A stretch of 64,000 bases of DNA, taken from the NCBI GenBank assembly GCA_019914945.1, contig JAAWWQ010000016.1, positions 38,421 to 102,420 on the forward strand, written 5' to 3'. This DNA comes from Typha latifolia. Lineage: Eukaryota; Streptophyta; Magnoliopsida; Poales; Typhaceae. The notes under the pieces are model-generated. The model had not been told where the DNA came from, did not search any database, and saw only the letters and a list, made by a program, of their open reading frames with translations. Positions 47,001 to 57,600 of this stretch are shown piece after piece; the first letter of the stretch is position 1; every line of letters starts with the position of its first letter. Both the position numbers and the translations under genes were made by a program.

Positions 47001-48720
47001 TCTTCCGTTCTTTCTATATATATAATTATCTTACTATGCTCATTTATAGAACTCCTAAACTCCTCTTAACGGAGGCTCTTCTAAGAGCTTTGGCACATAG
47101 TATCTCCTTATATATATAGGATATGCATTTCTACCACTCTTCATTTGGAAACAATGTAAGACTAAACCAAAAAAATTATGATTTCCTCCGAGAGAGCTTA
47201 CCAACTTTTTAGTGTGAAACTCGGCCCACCGGTCGCCACTTAAAATTATCTTTTGAGAGACATGAACCATGTTCAAGAATGCAGGGATGGTAGTTTTTAA
47301 AAAATATTGAACAGTTCAAAATTTAAAAGAAAAAAATTGGACACATTTAAAATTAAATTTGGAGGAGCTATTATCCTATTTTTGCAATTATAAGAGCAGT
47401 TTCTATGGAGAATCACAATGTCATTCTAACATATAGATTTTTTTACTATCTTCAAAAGAATATACTTTTATAACTAAATAGATAAACGAGTATAAAGTTA
47501 CAATACAATTCTTTTATATTTTTACATATATATTTCTCATTTGATGTCTGATTAAGCTTCAATTAAAATCATTATATTCATTTCCTTTCATCTTTATAGC
47601 AGCAATATATATTATATGTTGAAAATAAACTATTAGTTAGAAAGTTATGACTTTCAAAACTGAATAGTTCAGCATCCTAGAAAGATACTGAACAATTGAA
47701 TATTTGTAACAGTAAGATGCTTAAATGTATAGCATTTTACATGGAAAAGATAGAGTCCTTTTCCCCTATTAAAGCGCTGAATTTTTTAGCATTTTTCTTA
47801 AACAAAAACATTGACAAGATCTAAGTTTTACTTAGAATATAAGATGCTACTCATCTAAAGGTAAAATACTGAGCTAATAAGTGTTTTACCAATAATTATA
47901 GTAAAACAAATCTCTTTTGGTATTAAGTTTAGGTTATAGTTCATTTCGGTGAATAAAATTTGGAAGAGGGCTAGTGTGATAGTAAAAAATTGACCAACTA
48001 CCCTCTTAGGAACTTTATTTATTGAAATGGGCAACATTCTAAACTTAATATTAGAATACTTATGTTGATCTCACCGTTTACCTTTAGATGAACTTCAATG
48101 TCTTACTAGAGTTTTTATTTAAAGAAAAATGCTAAATAGTTTAGGCCTTTATTGAAAAGAAGGACGATTTTATCTTATAAAATATTAAGTAAGAACTTAT
48201 TGTTAAAAATACTAAATTACACAGAGTTTTATTAAGGCATTGAAGTACTTAGTTTGGAAGGTCATAACTTTATAACCAATTCCCATTTTAAATATATGAT
48301 GTGCCGTTATGAAGATGAAAGAGAAGCAAACGTAATTACTTTGGAAATGAAATCTTAGGCGATAAGGAAATAAAAAATATAAATAAAATTTCATGCATTG
48401 TAATTTTTTGCATGTTTATTATTTTTGTTATACAACATATAGTTGTGAGGATATTGAAAAGACTTATGGGTTAGAATTGAGTAGCAATTTCTTGCAACTA
48501 ACTATACTCAAGATTACAATAAAAAGAAAAAGATGATAGCTTCTTTAAATTTTACGAAAATATTGAACAATTCAAACATTCTCTCTAAAAATAAGATGCT
48601 AAACTCCCCGATGTTTCCATCTAAAAATAAAATGTTAATAAATTCAGAGTTGTACATAAATCTATAGTAAAATAGACTTATTTTAGTATTAAGTTTTAAG
48701 ATGTAGCCTATTTATAGACA
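47001..48720. other. AT-rich intergenic DNA, no gene seen
   Basis: About 48150-48370 resembles about 21640-21850 (GTACTTAGTTTGGAAGGTCA block). Stretches around 47620-47700 and 48540-48660 repeat the words ATACTGAACAATT and AAAATAAGATGCTAA. Probably decayed retroelement sequence. Confidence 0.4.
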
Positions 48721-48841
48721 AAAAAACTCATCTTTGTCTAGCAGACTTGATCTGAACTTGGATCAGTTATGTCCAAAAGAAGTCAAGAGGGCCTACGTAG
48801 ATTTCAGATCCATTTATTTTACTTCAAATATTGGCTTTCAT

Positions 48842-49250
48842 TCATTCAACATCAGAATTACAATTCAAACCAAAAGATGGATCAATCCATCCCCTACTAA
48901 TACATTCTCGAATTGCTAGACCGGCCAGAGTATGAACCTTAGTGTTAGTAGACCTATTTGTGAAACACACCCTACAAGAATGATGAGAAAAAGATCTACC
49001 TAGAGCATCCTGAATAATTGGCCTAACGGACCAATGAATATCTTCAGGCATGACATTAATAGCCTTAACCACAGTAGCAGAATCGCTGAAGATCCAACAA
49101 GCCTCGCCCGGACACCGCGAGAGAAGCAAGTTGAGCCCAGCATGAACTGCAAGCGCTTCGCCATGGAGGGCATTAGAATCCAAAGTCTGAGCTGTCCTGC
49201 TTTGGTGAATGTTATCAGCAAAAACAGCTACAGAGAAGTGCTTGGGGTTC
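48842..49250 (-). pseudogene. RNase H domain fragment (LINE/RVT_3 type)
   Basis: A readable RNase H fold segment on the minus strand: ALHGEALAVHAGLNLLLSR (catalytic Glu), CWIFSDSATVVKAINV (catalytic Asp in FSDS), then NTKVHTLAGLAIRECISRGW, the H-LA helix. The first beta strand with its DA(S/W) motif is missing because the frame upstream belongs to GRV2-like sequence (junction about 49250). A stray reverse-transcriptase domain fused to an unrelated gene fragment; no start codon of its own. Confidence 0.75.
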
Positions 49251-50270
49251 AGCAGTTTGGTTTTCACCTGGAAAAGAAGTGAGGAAGACAGACTGGACAA
49301 CATTGGACTCTTGAGTAGGTCGCTGATATATTTCAGGTCCTGCATGAACACCAATACCTATCTGTTTTGCCAATTTACCATCTTTGGCATCATTTACAAA
49401 TGGCATTACATGACCCTGTGCTGCTAGACCACCATTATGGACCCTCCTCTGCTGAAGTATGCGTCTTCACCTTTTACCATTAATACTGGTTCTCAGAATG
49501 TTCAGAACTTGCATCTGGCCGTGCATGAAGATAAGCAACAATCCCAGGAGGTAGAACTCTAGACAGCAAATGAAGATCGTGTTGATAAGAATCAGTCCAA
49601 AGAGCTACAAGTTGTCGGCTAATATCTCAGTGCTCACCAGCAGGAAGGAAAAAGCATGCACTTTCAGCAAGTGCCTCAAAAGAGCACCATCTCTCAATGC
49701 AGCGTCACGCATAGATTCTGCTGCAATTGCATCCTCCTCGGCAAATGTACGCATGATAACAGCAATAGTTTCTCTTACACTTTCAGCAGGGTGTCTAAAC
49801 AATGCAAACAAACGACGCCGCAAACCAGCAACCTGACGTAGTAAAAAGTAGTGTTGAGTTGTTTCACCATGTGGTTCACAAAGCATAGTTTGAAGGATCT
49901 CTACAACTGACATTGAAAGTAGTGGTGATACAGATGGTGGTCTCAATCTATTAACAAGTGCCATTTTTCAGCATAAAGATGCACGCTGTTCTTATTTCAA
50001 GGGTGTGCCTGACGTATTGCCTCTCAATTGGCATAATATGTACTAAAAGAAATACATACGGGAGACAAGTTGGCCTACCTCAGTTTGCAAGCATCACGAA
50101 CTGCTGCAAGCAAGCTATCACGAGATGTATTAGCATATACCTGTAATCAAAATAAAATGCATTAAAAAGATAATAAGAGAATGTCTTCTGCATTACAGCA
50201 TAGTGAGTTTCGAAAGACACTTAAATGAATTGGGCAACCATCATTGAATTCAATTGCAAACATTGGATAC
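49250..50270 (-). pseudogene. GRV2: Fragments of GRV2/RME-8 (DnaJ-domain endosomal protein)
   Basis: GRV2 (KAM2) is a very large plant endosome/vacuole trafficking protein. Three pieces are collinear on the minus strand. About 50266-50222: MFAIEFNDGCPIH. 50140-50079: VYANTSRDSLLAAVRDACK, with AG acceptor and GT donor. About 49970-49400: LVNRLRPPSVSPLLSMSVVE, EPHGETTQH, LLRQVAGLRRRLFALF, HPAESVRETIAVIMR, AAESMRDAALRDGALLRHLL, then ISRQLVALW, LLSRVLPPG and VAYLHARPD. Introns are retained, so it is a DNA-level copy and not a retrocopy. Damage: the donor after CPIH reads TTAAGTG instead of GTAAGTG, several exons between piece 2 and piece 3 are absent, part of the TFVEL segment is lost, and an in-frame TGA lies in the AGEH-DISRQ region. 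No DnaJ domain is present. Confidence 0.88.
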
Positions 50271-50607
50271 ATGAAATTGTGTAATCTAGTGAAGTAATAA
50301 TATGAAAGAGTTACGTCGTCAATTTTATGTATTGAAGTGAAGCAGTAGCAAGTTAAGGAATCAAGATGGTCCCGGAATTGAAATCTGAGTGCTCCATGTG
50401 CACTGCCTGCAAAAGATCATAGTTTCCTTTTTCCTTTTCTTGATTCTTTTTTTTGGGTGTGTGCACGCGCGTGTGTGTGTTTTTGAGGTTGTTTTCGTGA
50501 ATCTTTAACATTGTCAAATCAATTTGAAAACTCAATGAACTGAAATGATGCAAATGTTTGAATCTTCACTAACAAAGCAAATAAATAGGACAGGGCACTA
50601 TATGTAC

Positions 50608-50875
50608 CTGGTTTGTAGTTGCACTAATGATGTTGATTAGAAGAGTGAAAACAAAGGCCATACCACAGGCAAAGATGAGACCTGCCATGGAAGCTGAATT
50701 TGGCCCTTTAATAGAGTGCAAAGAATCAGAGAGACCATAAGTGAAAATGCCAACAGCAAGTGAGTGTGAAACCACCACTCATGTATATCTCCGTACTTCC
50801 TCATTAGCCTAGTATGAATGTCAACTTTTCCTTCGTACGAAACACGGTATCGGTCATAGATCTCTCCGAAAAATC
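50608..50875 (-). pseudogene. Oligopeptide transporter (OPT family) fragment A
   Basis: OPT proteins are membrane importers of peptides or metal chelates. The minus strand reads FGEIYDRYRVSYEGK, then VDIHTRLMRKYGDIHEWWFH, the conserved cytosolic loop before a late transmembrane segment. After a frameshift it continues NSASMAGLIFACGMAFVF and TLLINIISATTNQ with a GT donor at 50607-50606. Intron borders are retained. Only one exon's worth remains, with the frame broken after WWFH. Confidence 0.85.
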
Positions 50876-50984
50876 AATACATGCAATAACAGCTTTAGGT
50901 CTTCTTAAAGGATAGAACAATGGCATCTCTACAGTATGTATATTCTATACTTGAGCTTAATTGATGCTTGTGCAGATAATACTT

Positions 50985-51070
50985 CCTCAGAAATATCTAT
51001 CGTTACTTCAGGCAGCTTGACGGGATAAAGAAAGGTTAAAGATTCTGCTTTCGCATTCTGTAACTAAAGA
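50985..51070 (-). other. Unassigned exon-like stretch
   Basis: Minus strand, after a good acceptor (TTTAGTTACAG), the frame AKAESLTFLYPVKLPEV then TIDISEEVLSAQ is open and has coding-like composition. I do not recognise the family. It lies just upstream of OPT fragment A and may be another captured fragment. Confidence 0.3.
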
Positions 51071-52120
51071 TGAACCGAGTAGTTCATATTTACAACAGAT
51101 TAGCACTTTGTTATACTAACCAGTCTCAAGACATAATCATTCATATTATCAAATAGCGATTCTTGTTTAAAAATATGTTGTTATTTAAAATTAGTTCCTA
51201 CATATATACAATTCATTAGAAAGCCTTCACTTCAATCATTTTCTAGCTGCTATCTTGTAAGGCTTCTAATAGATGTTCTTGATGACTCTCTTAGAATATT
51301 CACCATGAGACAGCAATTAATTGGTTCACTTAATGATCTTAAGAATACAGGCGAATTTTAATAAAACTGATAGAGCAATAAAAATGAAAAAAAAAGAATA
51401 TTCAACCGTTATTAAAACTCCGCAGAAAGACAGGCGCATACCTTCCATAGAAAAAGACAACGTGTGTCAGTGTAGCAGCAACTGTGGCAAAACTGAGGTC
51501 ATAAGACAGAGCGAAGAATGTGCTTAGATTTATCCTTCCCTGCTTCTCATATAGTGAAGCAGGGAAAGATTAATTTGAGCTTGCTCTTTACATCTTCTAC
51601 AGAAGGTAGTTTCCAACCACTTCTGCCCTGATTTATATACTTACATATAAGATCATTAGAAGTTTCCATCAATTAACTCAAATAAGGATAATAATATTAA
51701 TATGATATCTTACTTGGACGACCCATTAAATTGATCTTATAAATAAAATGGAGAGATAGCAAACTCGTTTATAGTTGCTATACCTGGACGTTATATACTG
51801 CATAGCAATTTAGTGGTTCCTACACAAAAGAACCAAGCTGCAAGATGTTGGCAGAAGAACTCAAGAGCTATAAATTGAAACTACTACACATTCAGCAAAC
51901 AATACATACTGACAATATACAATGGTATATATAGTAATGGCATTTTATTCCTCCTTACAATTTTCTCTAACATTAAAAGAAATTAATGAACAAGAATGAT
52001 GCATACATCTGCTGAAGCTTGTACTCTTATAGAGATATAACTTATTTTTGGTTTTTGTTGTTGAATACAATATCTTTTCTGTGAAATCTACAACTGATTC
52101 TGTGCTTCATACAAAGGTAA
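51071..52120. other. No gene seen between the two OPT fragments
   Basis: AT-rich with no frame of family resemblance. The two OPT pieces on either side point away from each other. Confidence 0.4.
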
Positions 52121-52126
52121 AGTTGA

Positions 52127-52723
52127 CACACCCGCAAGGTTAATGAGGAGATATGAAGACATGCCAAGCTGGTGGTAACAGTTATCGTCTCTTTGATCCT
52201 TTGCACTCTAATGAAGGACCAAGGTCAGCTTCCATGGTGGGGGCTCCTCCTTCACTCTTCCCATTAGCCTCATAAATGCAACCATTAACTAGGTAAGAAT
52301 CTCCACACACACTTTAAATTCTTAATGATGAAATTTTATTCCTTTTTTATGTTACAATGCTGAATACAAAGACTCCAGGGCTAAACATCATTACGGAATA
52401 CTGCATGGGCCTAATCATGCCTGGGAAGCCAATAGCTAATGTTAACATCCCCGTCCTTCTTGGGGCCAAAGCTATGATGCCGCCAGCGACAGCAGTGAAC
52501 TACACTTCATGGGTGGCTGTTGGAACTTAGGATAGTGTTCAACTTCTTTCTGTTCCGGCACCGGAAGCAATGGTGGCAAAGGTATAACTACATCCTTTCA
52601 GCGGCAATGGACGCTGGGGTCACCATGAGCATTGACTGGTGGAGGACAGCCGGTGAGCATTGCGACCTTACAACTTGCCCAACATCAAGAAGGGTCCAGG
52701 TGGATAACTGCCCTCTCTTCTAA
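52127..52723 (+). pseudogene. Oligopeptide transporter (OPT family) fragment B, C-terminal part
   Basis: Plus strand: ARLMRRYEDMPSWW at about 52130, a QGQLPWWG piece at about 52222, then TPGLNIITEYCMGLIMPGKP and IANV from about 52370, AMMPPATAVNYTSWVAVGT to about 52528, and in another frame NFFLFRHRKQWWQRYNYILS through GEHCDLTTCPT to the natural-looking end DNCPLF and TAA at 52723. The order follows the C-terminal third of OPT proteins. At least three stops or shifts, and a large stretch between the WWG and TPGLN pieces does not match. Pseudogene. Confidence 0.88.
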
Positions 52724-53550
52724 GGCTCCTCTAGAGTCTTAAGAGTTATATATTCATTTCTTACCTTATCCATCTATAACTGCAACTTAGATTCTTATTC
52801 GTAGTTACACACTTATACCCCCTAGGTTAACAACTATTCAAGGGATTAATAGCATCCCTACTTGTAACTTGCTATTGGCTTGGCAATAGGTATTACTCAA
52901 TGATCCTCTAATCTCTGTTTGTATGGTGATATTATTTTCAGCTAAGCGGATTATTAAGGTTCTTTTTTTTTCCTTCCAAGTGCTTGTACGTAGGAAAGTG
53001 AGCAATTCTGTGTATCAGATTTCGCAATTGTTGGATAATACCAGGCACCGTTACTTAAAGCTTAACGAAGGAGTAAGTTTTTTTTTCTTCTTTTTCTTAT
53101 TTAATTGCAGCCCAAATAAAGATTTGCAAATCACCAACGTACAAAGACAAGGCTGATTGGAATTAAACCTTTAAAAGGAACTCAAGAAGAGCAAGTTTTA
53201 ATCAATCAAAAGATGCGCCGGTTAATTTTCACAAAATCCTGAACAAAAAATTCCAACTTTCAATCTGTTTAGGCAACAAAAAATAAACTTTGCTTCAGAG
53301 AAACTCACAGATAGATTTGCTGATGAAGAGCGAGTGGTGAGTGGTGAGCAGCATCAATCAGATCAGCAATGTTGTGGAAGGATCGCTCCTCCGACCAGAA
53401 GAGGAAGACGGTACAGACCTCCGCCTTCCTAGCAAGACGAGCAGCATTGGTTAGAGGCAGGCCACGGAATAAATTTCAGCATGTATCAACATTTATATGC
53501 CAATGCATTTAAACGGGCATTCGAATGCGGGTTCCAAATAGAAATTGGGT
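52724..53550. other. No gene seen
   Basis: Mixed composition, two T-rich runs (52960-52972 and 53078-53098). Nothing recognisable. Confidence 0.4.
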
Positions 53551-53810
53551 GATGCAAGCGTTTGAACGGCTCAGTCGCATTCTAACGCAAATCTCAACTC
53601 GAGAGTAGTTTTGATGCAAGCGTTTAAACGATCCAGCCGCGTTCAAACGTGAGTCTCAACCCGAGAGCAACTGTGATGCTAGGCCGTTCGAACATGAATC
53701 TCAACCCGAGAGCAGCTGTAATGTAGGCGTTTGAACGCGAGTCTCAACTCGAGAGCAGCTGTGTTGCAGACGTTTGAATGACCCAGCTGCGTTCGAACGC
53801 GAATCTCATA
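53551..53810. repeat. Tandem array with palindromic GCGTTYGAACGC core
   Basis: Five units starting at 53551, 53613, 53675, 53720 and 53763. Two are 62 bases long, then 45, 43 and a last unit of about 48. A full unit reads GATGCAAGCGTTTRAACG, a CAGYCGCRTTCNAACG block, then CTCAACYCGAGAGYARYTGT. The 43-45 base units appear to have lost one of the two GTTYGAAC words. Confidence 0.85.
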
Positions 53811-54258
53811 AATATTTGTCTCCCTCTCTCTCTCTATTGTCTCTATTATTTCCATTCTAGAGATTACTTGTATTGGGATGTTTAATCAGTAATTAGAACT
53901 TGTTTATTGCTATTTCTATCAACATTAACACCTCATTAGAGTTTTTCTCAAATCTTGGATTGGCTTTCATCACTATTCCTCTTTGTCATATTTAGAGGTG
54001 AAAATTTTGCTTCAGCTCCCTTCACCTATTTAGGTATTTGCACAACAATAATGACACTAGTCCTGGGCAGTTGCCCATATTAGTCCCTTACCCATTGCTA
54101 CACTCTATTAACTAGAATAGAGGGAGGCTGCCATCCTAAAAGCAAGCAAGAATTTCTTCGTACTTGATGTACCATTCCACGTAAAAATCTCTATTTTGCC
54201 AGTAGAGTTTGATCTACAACTTGGAACATGAACTCATAAAACCCCCAAAACCAATTAA

Positions 54259-54402
54259 GCATCTCTTCTTGATGGACTCGGCCCCTCCTGGGCGGAGTGG
54301 AAGAAGCGGAGGATGCGGGACTGGGGGGAGAAGGTGGTGACCGTGCGTAGGAGTGAGGAGATCCGACAGGCGACGACGGCGTTTGGAGAGACTATTTGGT
54401 AA
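54259..54402 (+). other. Short coding-like GC-rich island upstream of the epimerase gene
   Basis: After a possible AG acceptor at 54258-54259 the frame SLLDGLGPSWAEWKKRRMRD then WGEKVVTVRRSEEIRQATTA then FGETIW is open to TAA 54400-54402. It is far richer in G+C than its surroundings and has a strong charged-residue pattern. It could be a terminal exon of an unseen gene, a small ORF in the epimerase leader region, or chance. Family not recognised. Confidence 0.3.
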
Positions 54403-54646
54403 CTGATATTATTCATGGCTACATATCGGGCAAATGGAAACAGTTAGATCATATCTCAAAGAATTTGATCCGAATTCGGATCCGACCCATTATGTGCAAA
54501 AAGAAGTCAGGAGGAGATCTCCTACGTAGATTTCAGAGATCTTGTCCGACAAAATCCGCAAAACCGTGACGGCTTCCAACCTTCCTCGCTTCCGATTTTT
54601 ACCAATTCCCCGCTTCGCTCTTCTGAGAGAGAGAGAGATTTGGGCT

Positions 54647-57600
54647 ATGGCGGCGAAGATTGCGCCATCGATGCTGTCGTCGGACTTCGCGAATCTGGCG
54701 ACGGAGGCAGAGCGCATGGTTCGATTAGGGGCAGACTGGCTCCACATGGACATCATGGTAAATGCAATCGTTCTCTGAATTCGAACCTCCTTAATTCTTT
54801 CTTTTGATGTGAGGATATTAGAAAATTGTTCAAAATCTTGCCTTTGATTGTCCACTGCTGTAGAATTGGTCTAGAATTAGGAACAAATTGGACTTTGTGA
54901 CTGCGGATTTACTTTATACATTACTTAGTTTTCTCGCTTTGGTTTGCAAGTGTGGATGATAAACTTGGTTTAGTTGTTGTTCCTATTGTTGGCTTGAAAT
55001 AGAGGGGTTTGTTAGTTTGGCAAAGCCGGTTGAGCGGGATTGTGTTGGATGTTGGCTGCTTCTGTTTTGAGGTTTGATGTGTATGACCAATATACATTTG
55101 TCAAAATTTGCATTTTGAGTAGTTCTTTGATCAGAACATTGCTCTGATCAGTTTTGATAATATTACTCGTAATATTTTGAGAGTTTATTTTAATGTACCC
55201 AAGTGATTCTGATACCCAGAGATTAATGCATTGTTAATAGACACAAAAATGAGTTTTATGTGAGATGTCAGTTTGGTTGTGAAGGAGGATAATGCCTACT
55301 TGTATGTGGTCACACAGGGAGTTTTGAGTGAATCAGCTGACTGGAATAGTTTGAAATGATTCCATGTTTTCATAAGAGAAGATCTAACATAAGCTGACTA
55401 TTGACAAAAAGGCCCGATAGAGTTGAACCAAAAAGAAAAACAATATTTGATGTAATGTCTTCCATATCTCATAAGTTTATGCTGGAACTTGTGAGTTCAG
55501 TTGATGCACTTGTGTTCCAGACTTCCAGGTGTCCTTCACCTTTTACTTTAGTGAGTTTAGTCGCATCTTCTTTGCCAGCCTAATTTAATTCTTTACATAA
55601 TTGTTCGGATGTTTGTAAAAATCAGTGATATTTTCTGATTAAGCATAAACAGAAATCTCCAATCTGCAAATTACACTATAATTAGTATTCGCTGTTGTAT
55701 GTTACATAGTGGATGATTAATTAGGTCTACTGATTGTGGATAGGAAAGAGTGGAATGGAAAACGAGCATATAATTCATTAAAGATTTTCGTGATGTTCCA
55801 TATTCTTGTAGTTTTCTCTTTCTGTCACTCTTTACCAGCACTTTTTGTTACTAGTTGGATATATTTGAAAATAATAAGATTATGGATCCTCTGTGCAACA
55901 AACTTATTTGATTGCAGTATGTTTAGGTTTGTCACCTCTTTCTTACTAGGTCTATTAATGCATACATCTTGTTCATCTTCTACATTGTTATCTGCATACT
56001 ACGCATGGTAAAATTGACACCATTGACTAATTTCAATGTTTGCCTGTGTATTTGCAGGATGGGTAAGTGATCCTTCTTCAGTTGTATGTGGAAGTTCCCA
56101 GTTCTTATCTCAAATAATACCTGCAATCATGGTTTGAATTTCTTTGACGAGATGTTGCTTCTTCTTGTTCGTAGTATTGTTACTGCTTTATCCGCTTATA
56201 GTGGGAAAACTTTATCAGTTTATTCACTTTATTGTTCATTCTACCTTGTCTTTTTGTGGTTCCTACGTTCTAGGCATATTAAAGGCACATTAAACCTGGG
56301 AGTTTGGTTACTGCATGAATTAATCAAAGTTCTGCATTAGCCATATTCTCTTGTTTGTATGCAAGTTTGAACAGTTAAGCCAGATATTATAACCAAACTC
56401 TCTTTCTCTTATTATCTGAAAGAGCAAAAAAGGTTGCTATATGAAGGAATACAGTTGGATGATTACTTCACACCAGTATCAGATTTATCTGTAGGATTTT
56501 ATAATTGTTAGCACATTTGGTCTCTTTCTGCTTGTGTTGTAATGGTTTGTTGTTGGACCATGTATTTGATTCACCACACATCATTATTGTATACTCTTTG
56601 ATGTGTATAGACAACTAAATCCTAGTGGAATACTTCAATTAAACTATCTATGCCAATTAATTGATACATTTAGGTCCACATTTCAGATATCTTCTCTTCT
56701 TTCATTTGACTTTTGAATCCTACTAAATACAATGGAATCACTGTTTTTTTATTTTTAACGGCATATGAAGATAAAGGTGTTTTTATATTATCAAAATATA
56801 GTGTAGCACTTATTTTTTCTTATGTGATCGAGAAACCTATTCATGGTTCCACTAAAGAGTTTGGGTTCATATCAGGAAACATCATAAGTAACCTATTTTA
56901 ATCCATGTCATGGAAATCCTGAATTTTCAAGAATATTTCATTAGAGATCATCTGATTTACGGACTTGTGCATATTGACTTCACAATGTATACTTCTTTTA
57001 GGCAACAAAATACTTATGGACCAGCTTTTCTTGAAGATCTTACATAGTTAATAAGGATTGTTGTGCCAATTGTGCCGACACTTGGCATGAGGCATGTCGA
57101 TGGCACTCCCTCATGCTGAGGCGTGCCAACGCTTCTACCTTGTGCCAACATGTGTCGTTGTCTCTATCGTCCAGATTGCTTGATAAAGGTAGGATATTGA
57201 GCAGCATGTTTTGAGTGCTGCTTGATACCTATTTAGCTTATTCAAGGAGATCTCTTTTTAAATCTCTTTATTGGTAGGTTTATCTTCCAAACCAAAATAA
57301 GAAAATGAAGAGAGAGATTGGAGAGGAGGTAGACCAAGGATGAAACTTCAAATCCCATCAAAAGATATGTTTTTCTTATTTAGAGGCATGGCAATGTGCC
57401 AATGACACACTTGGTTTGCCGATCGACAGGGCATTGGCGCAGCACTTGCCACTGGCACGACAATTCTTTAATTGATAATATATGGAGCAATATGTGACAG
57501 AGTTGATCTATCTAAAATCTAAGAGTGCTTACCTAAAAGGAAATTGTTTTGTTGTAGTGGACAGTTGGTACAACAATAACAACAGACCCTTTAGTCCCAA

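Noticed and set aside
49215..49406. First read as the N-terminal strand of the RNase H domain (VNDAKDGKLAKQIGIGV)
   Set aside because: It continues the GRV2-like frame (QQRR...QGHVMPFVND) and lacks the RNase H first-strand pattern; assigned to the GRV2 fragment.
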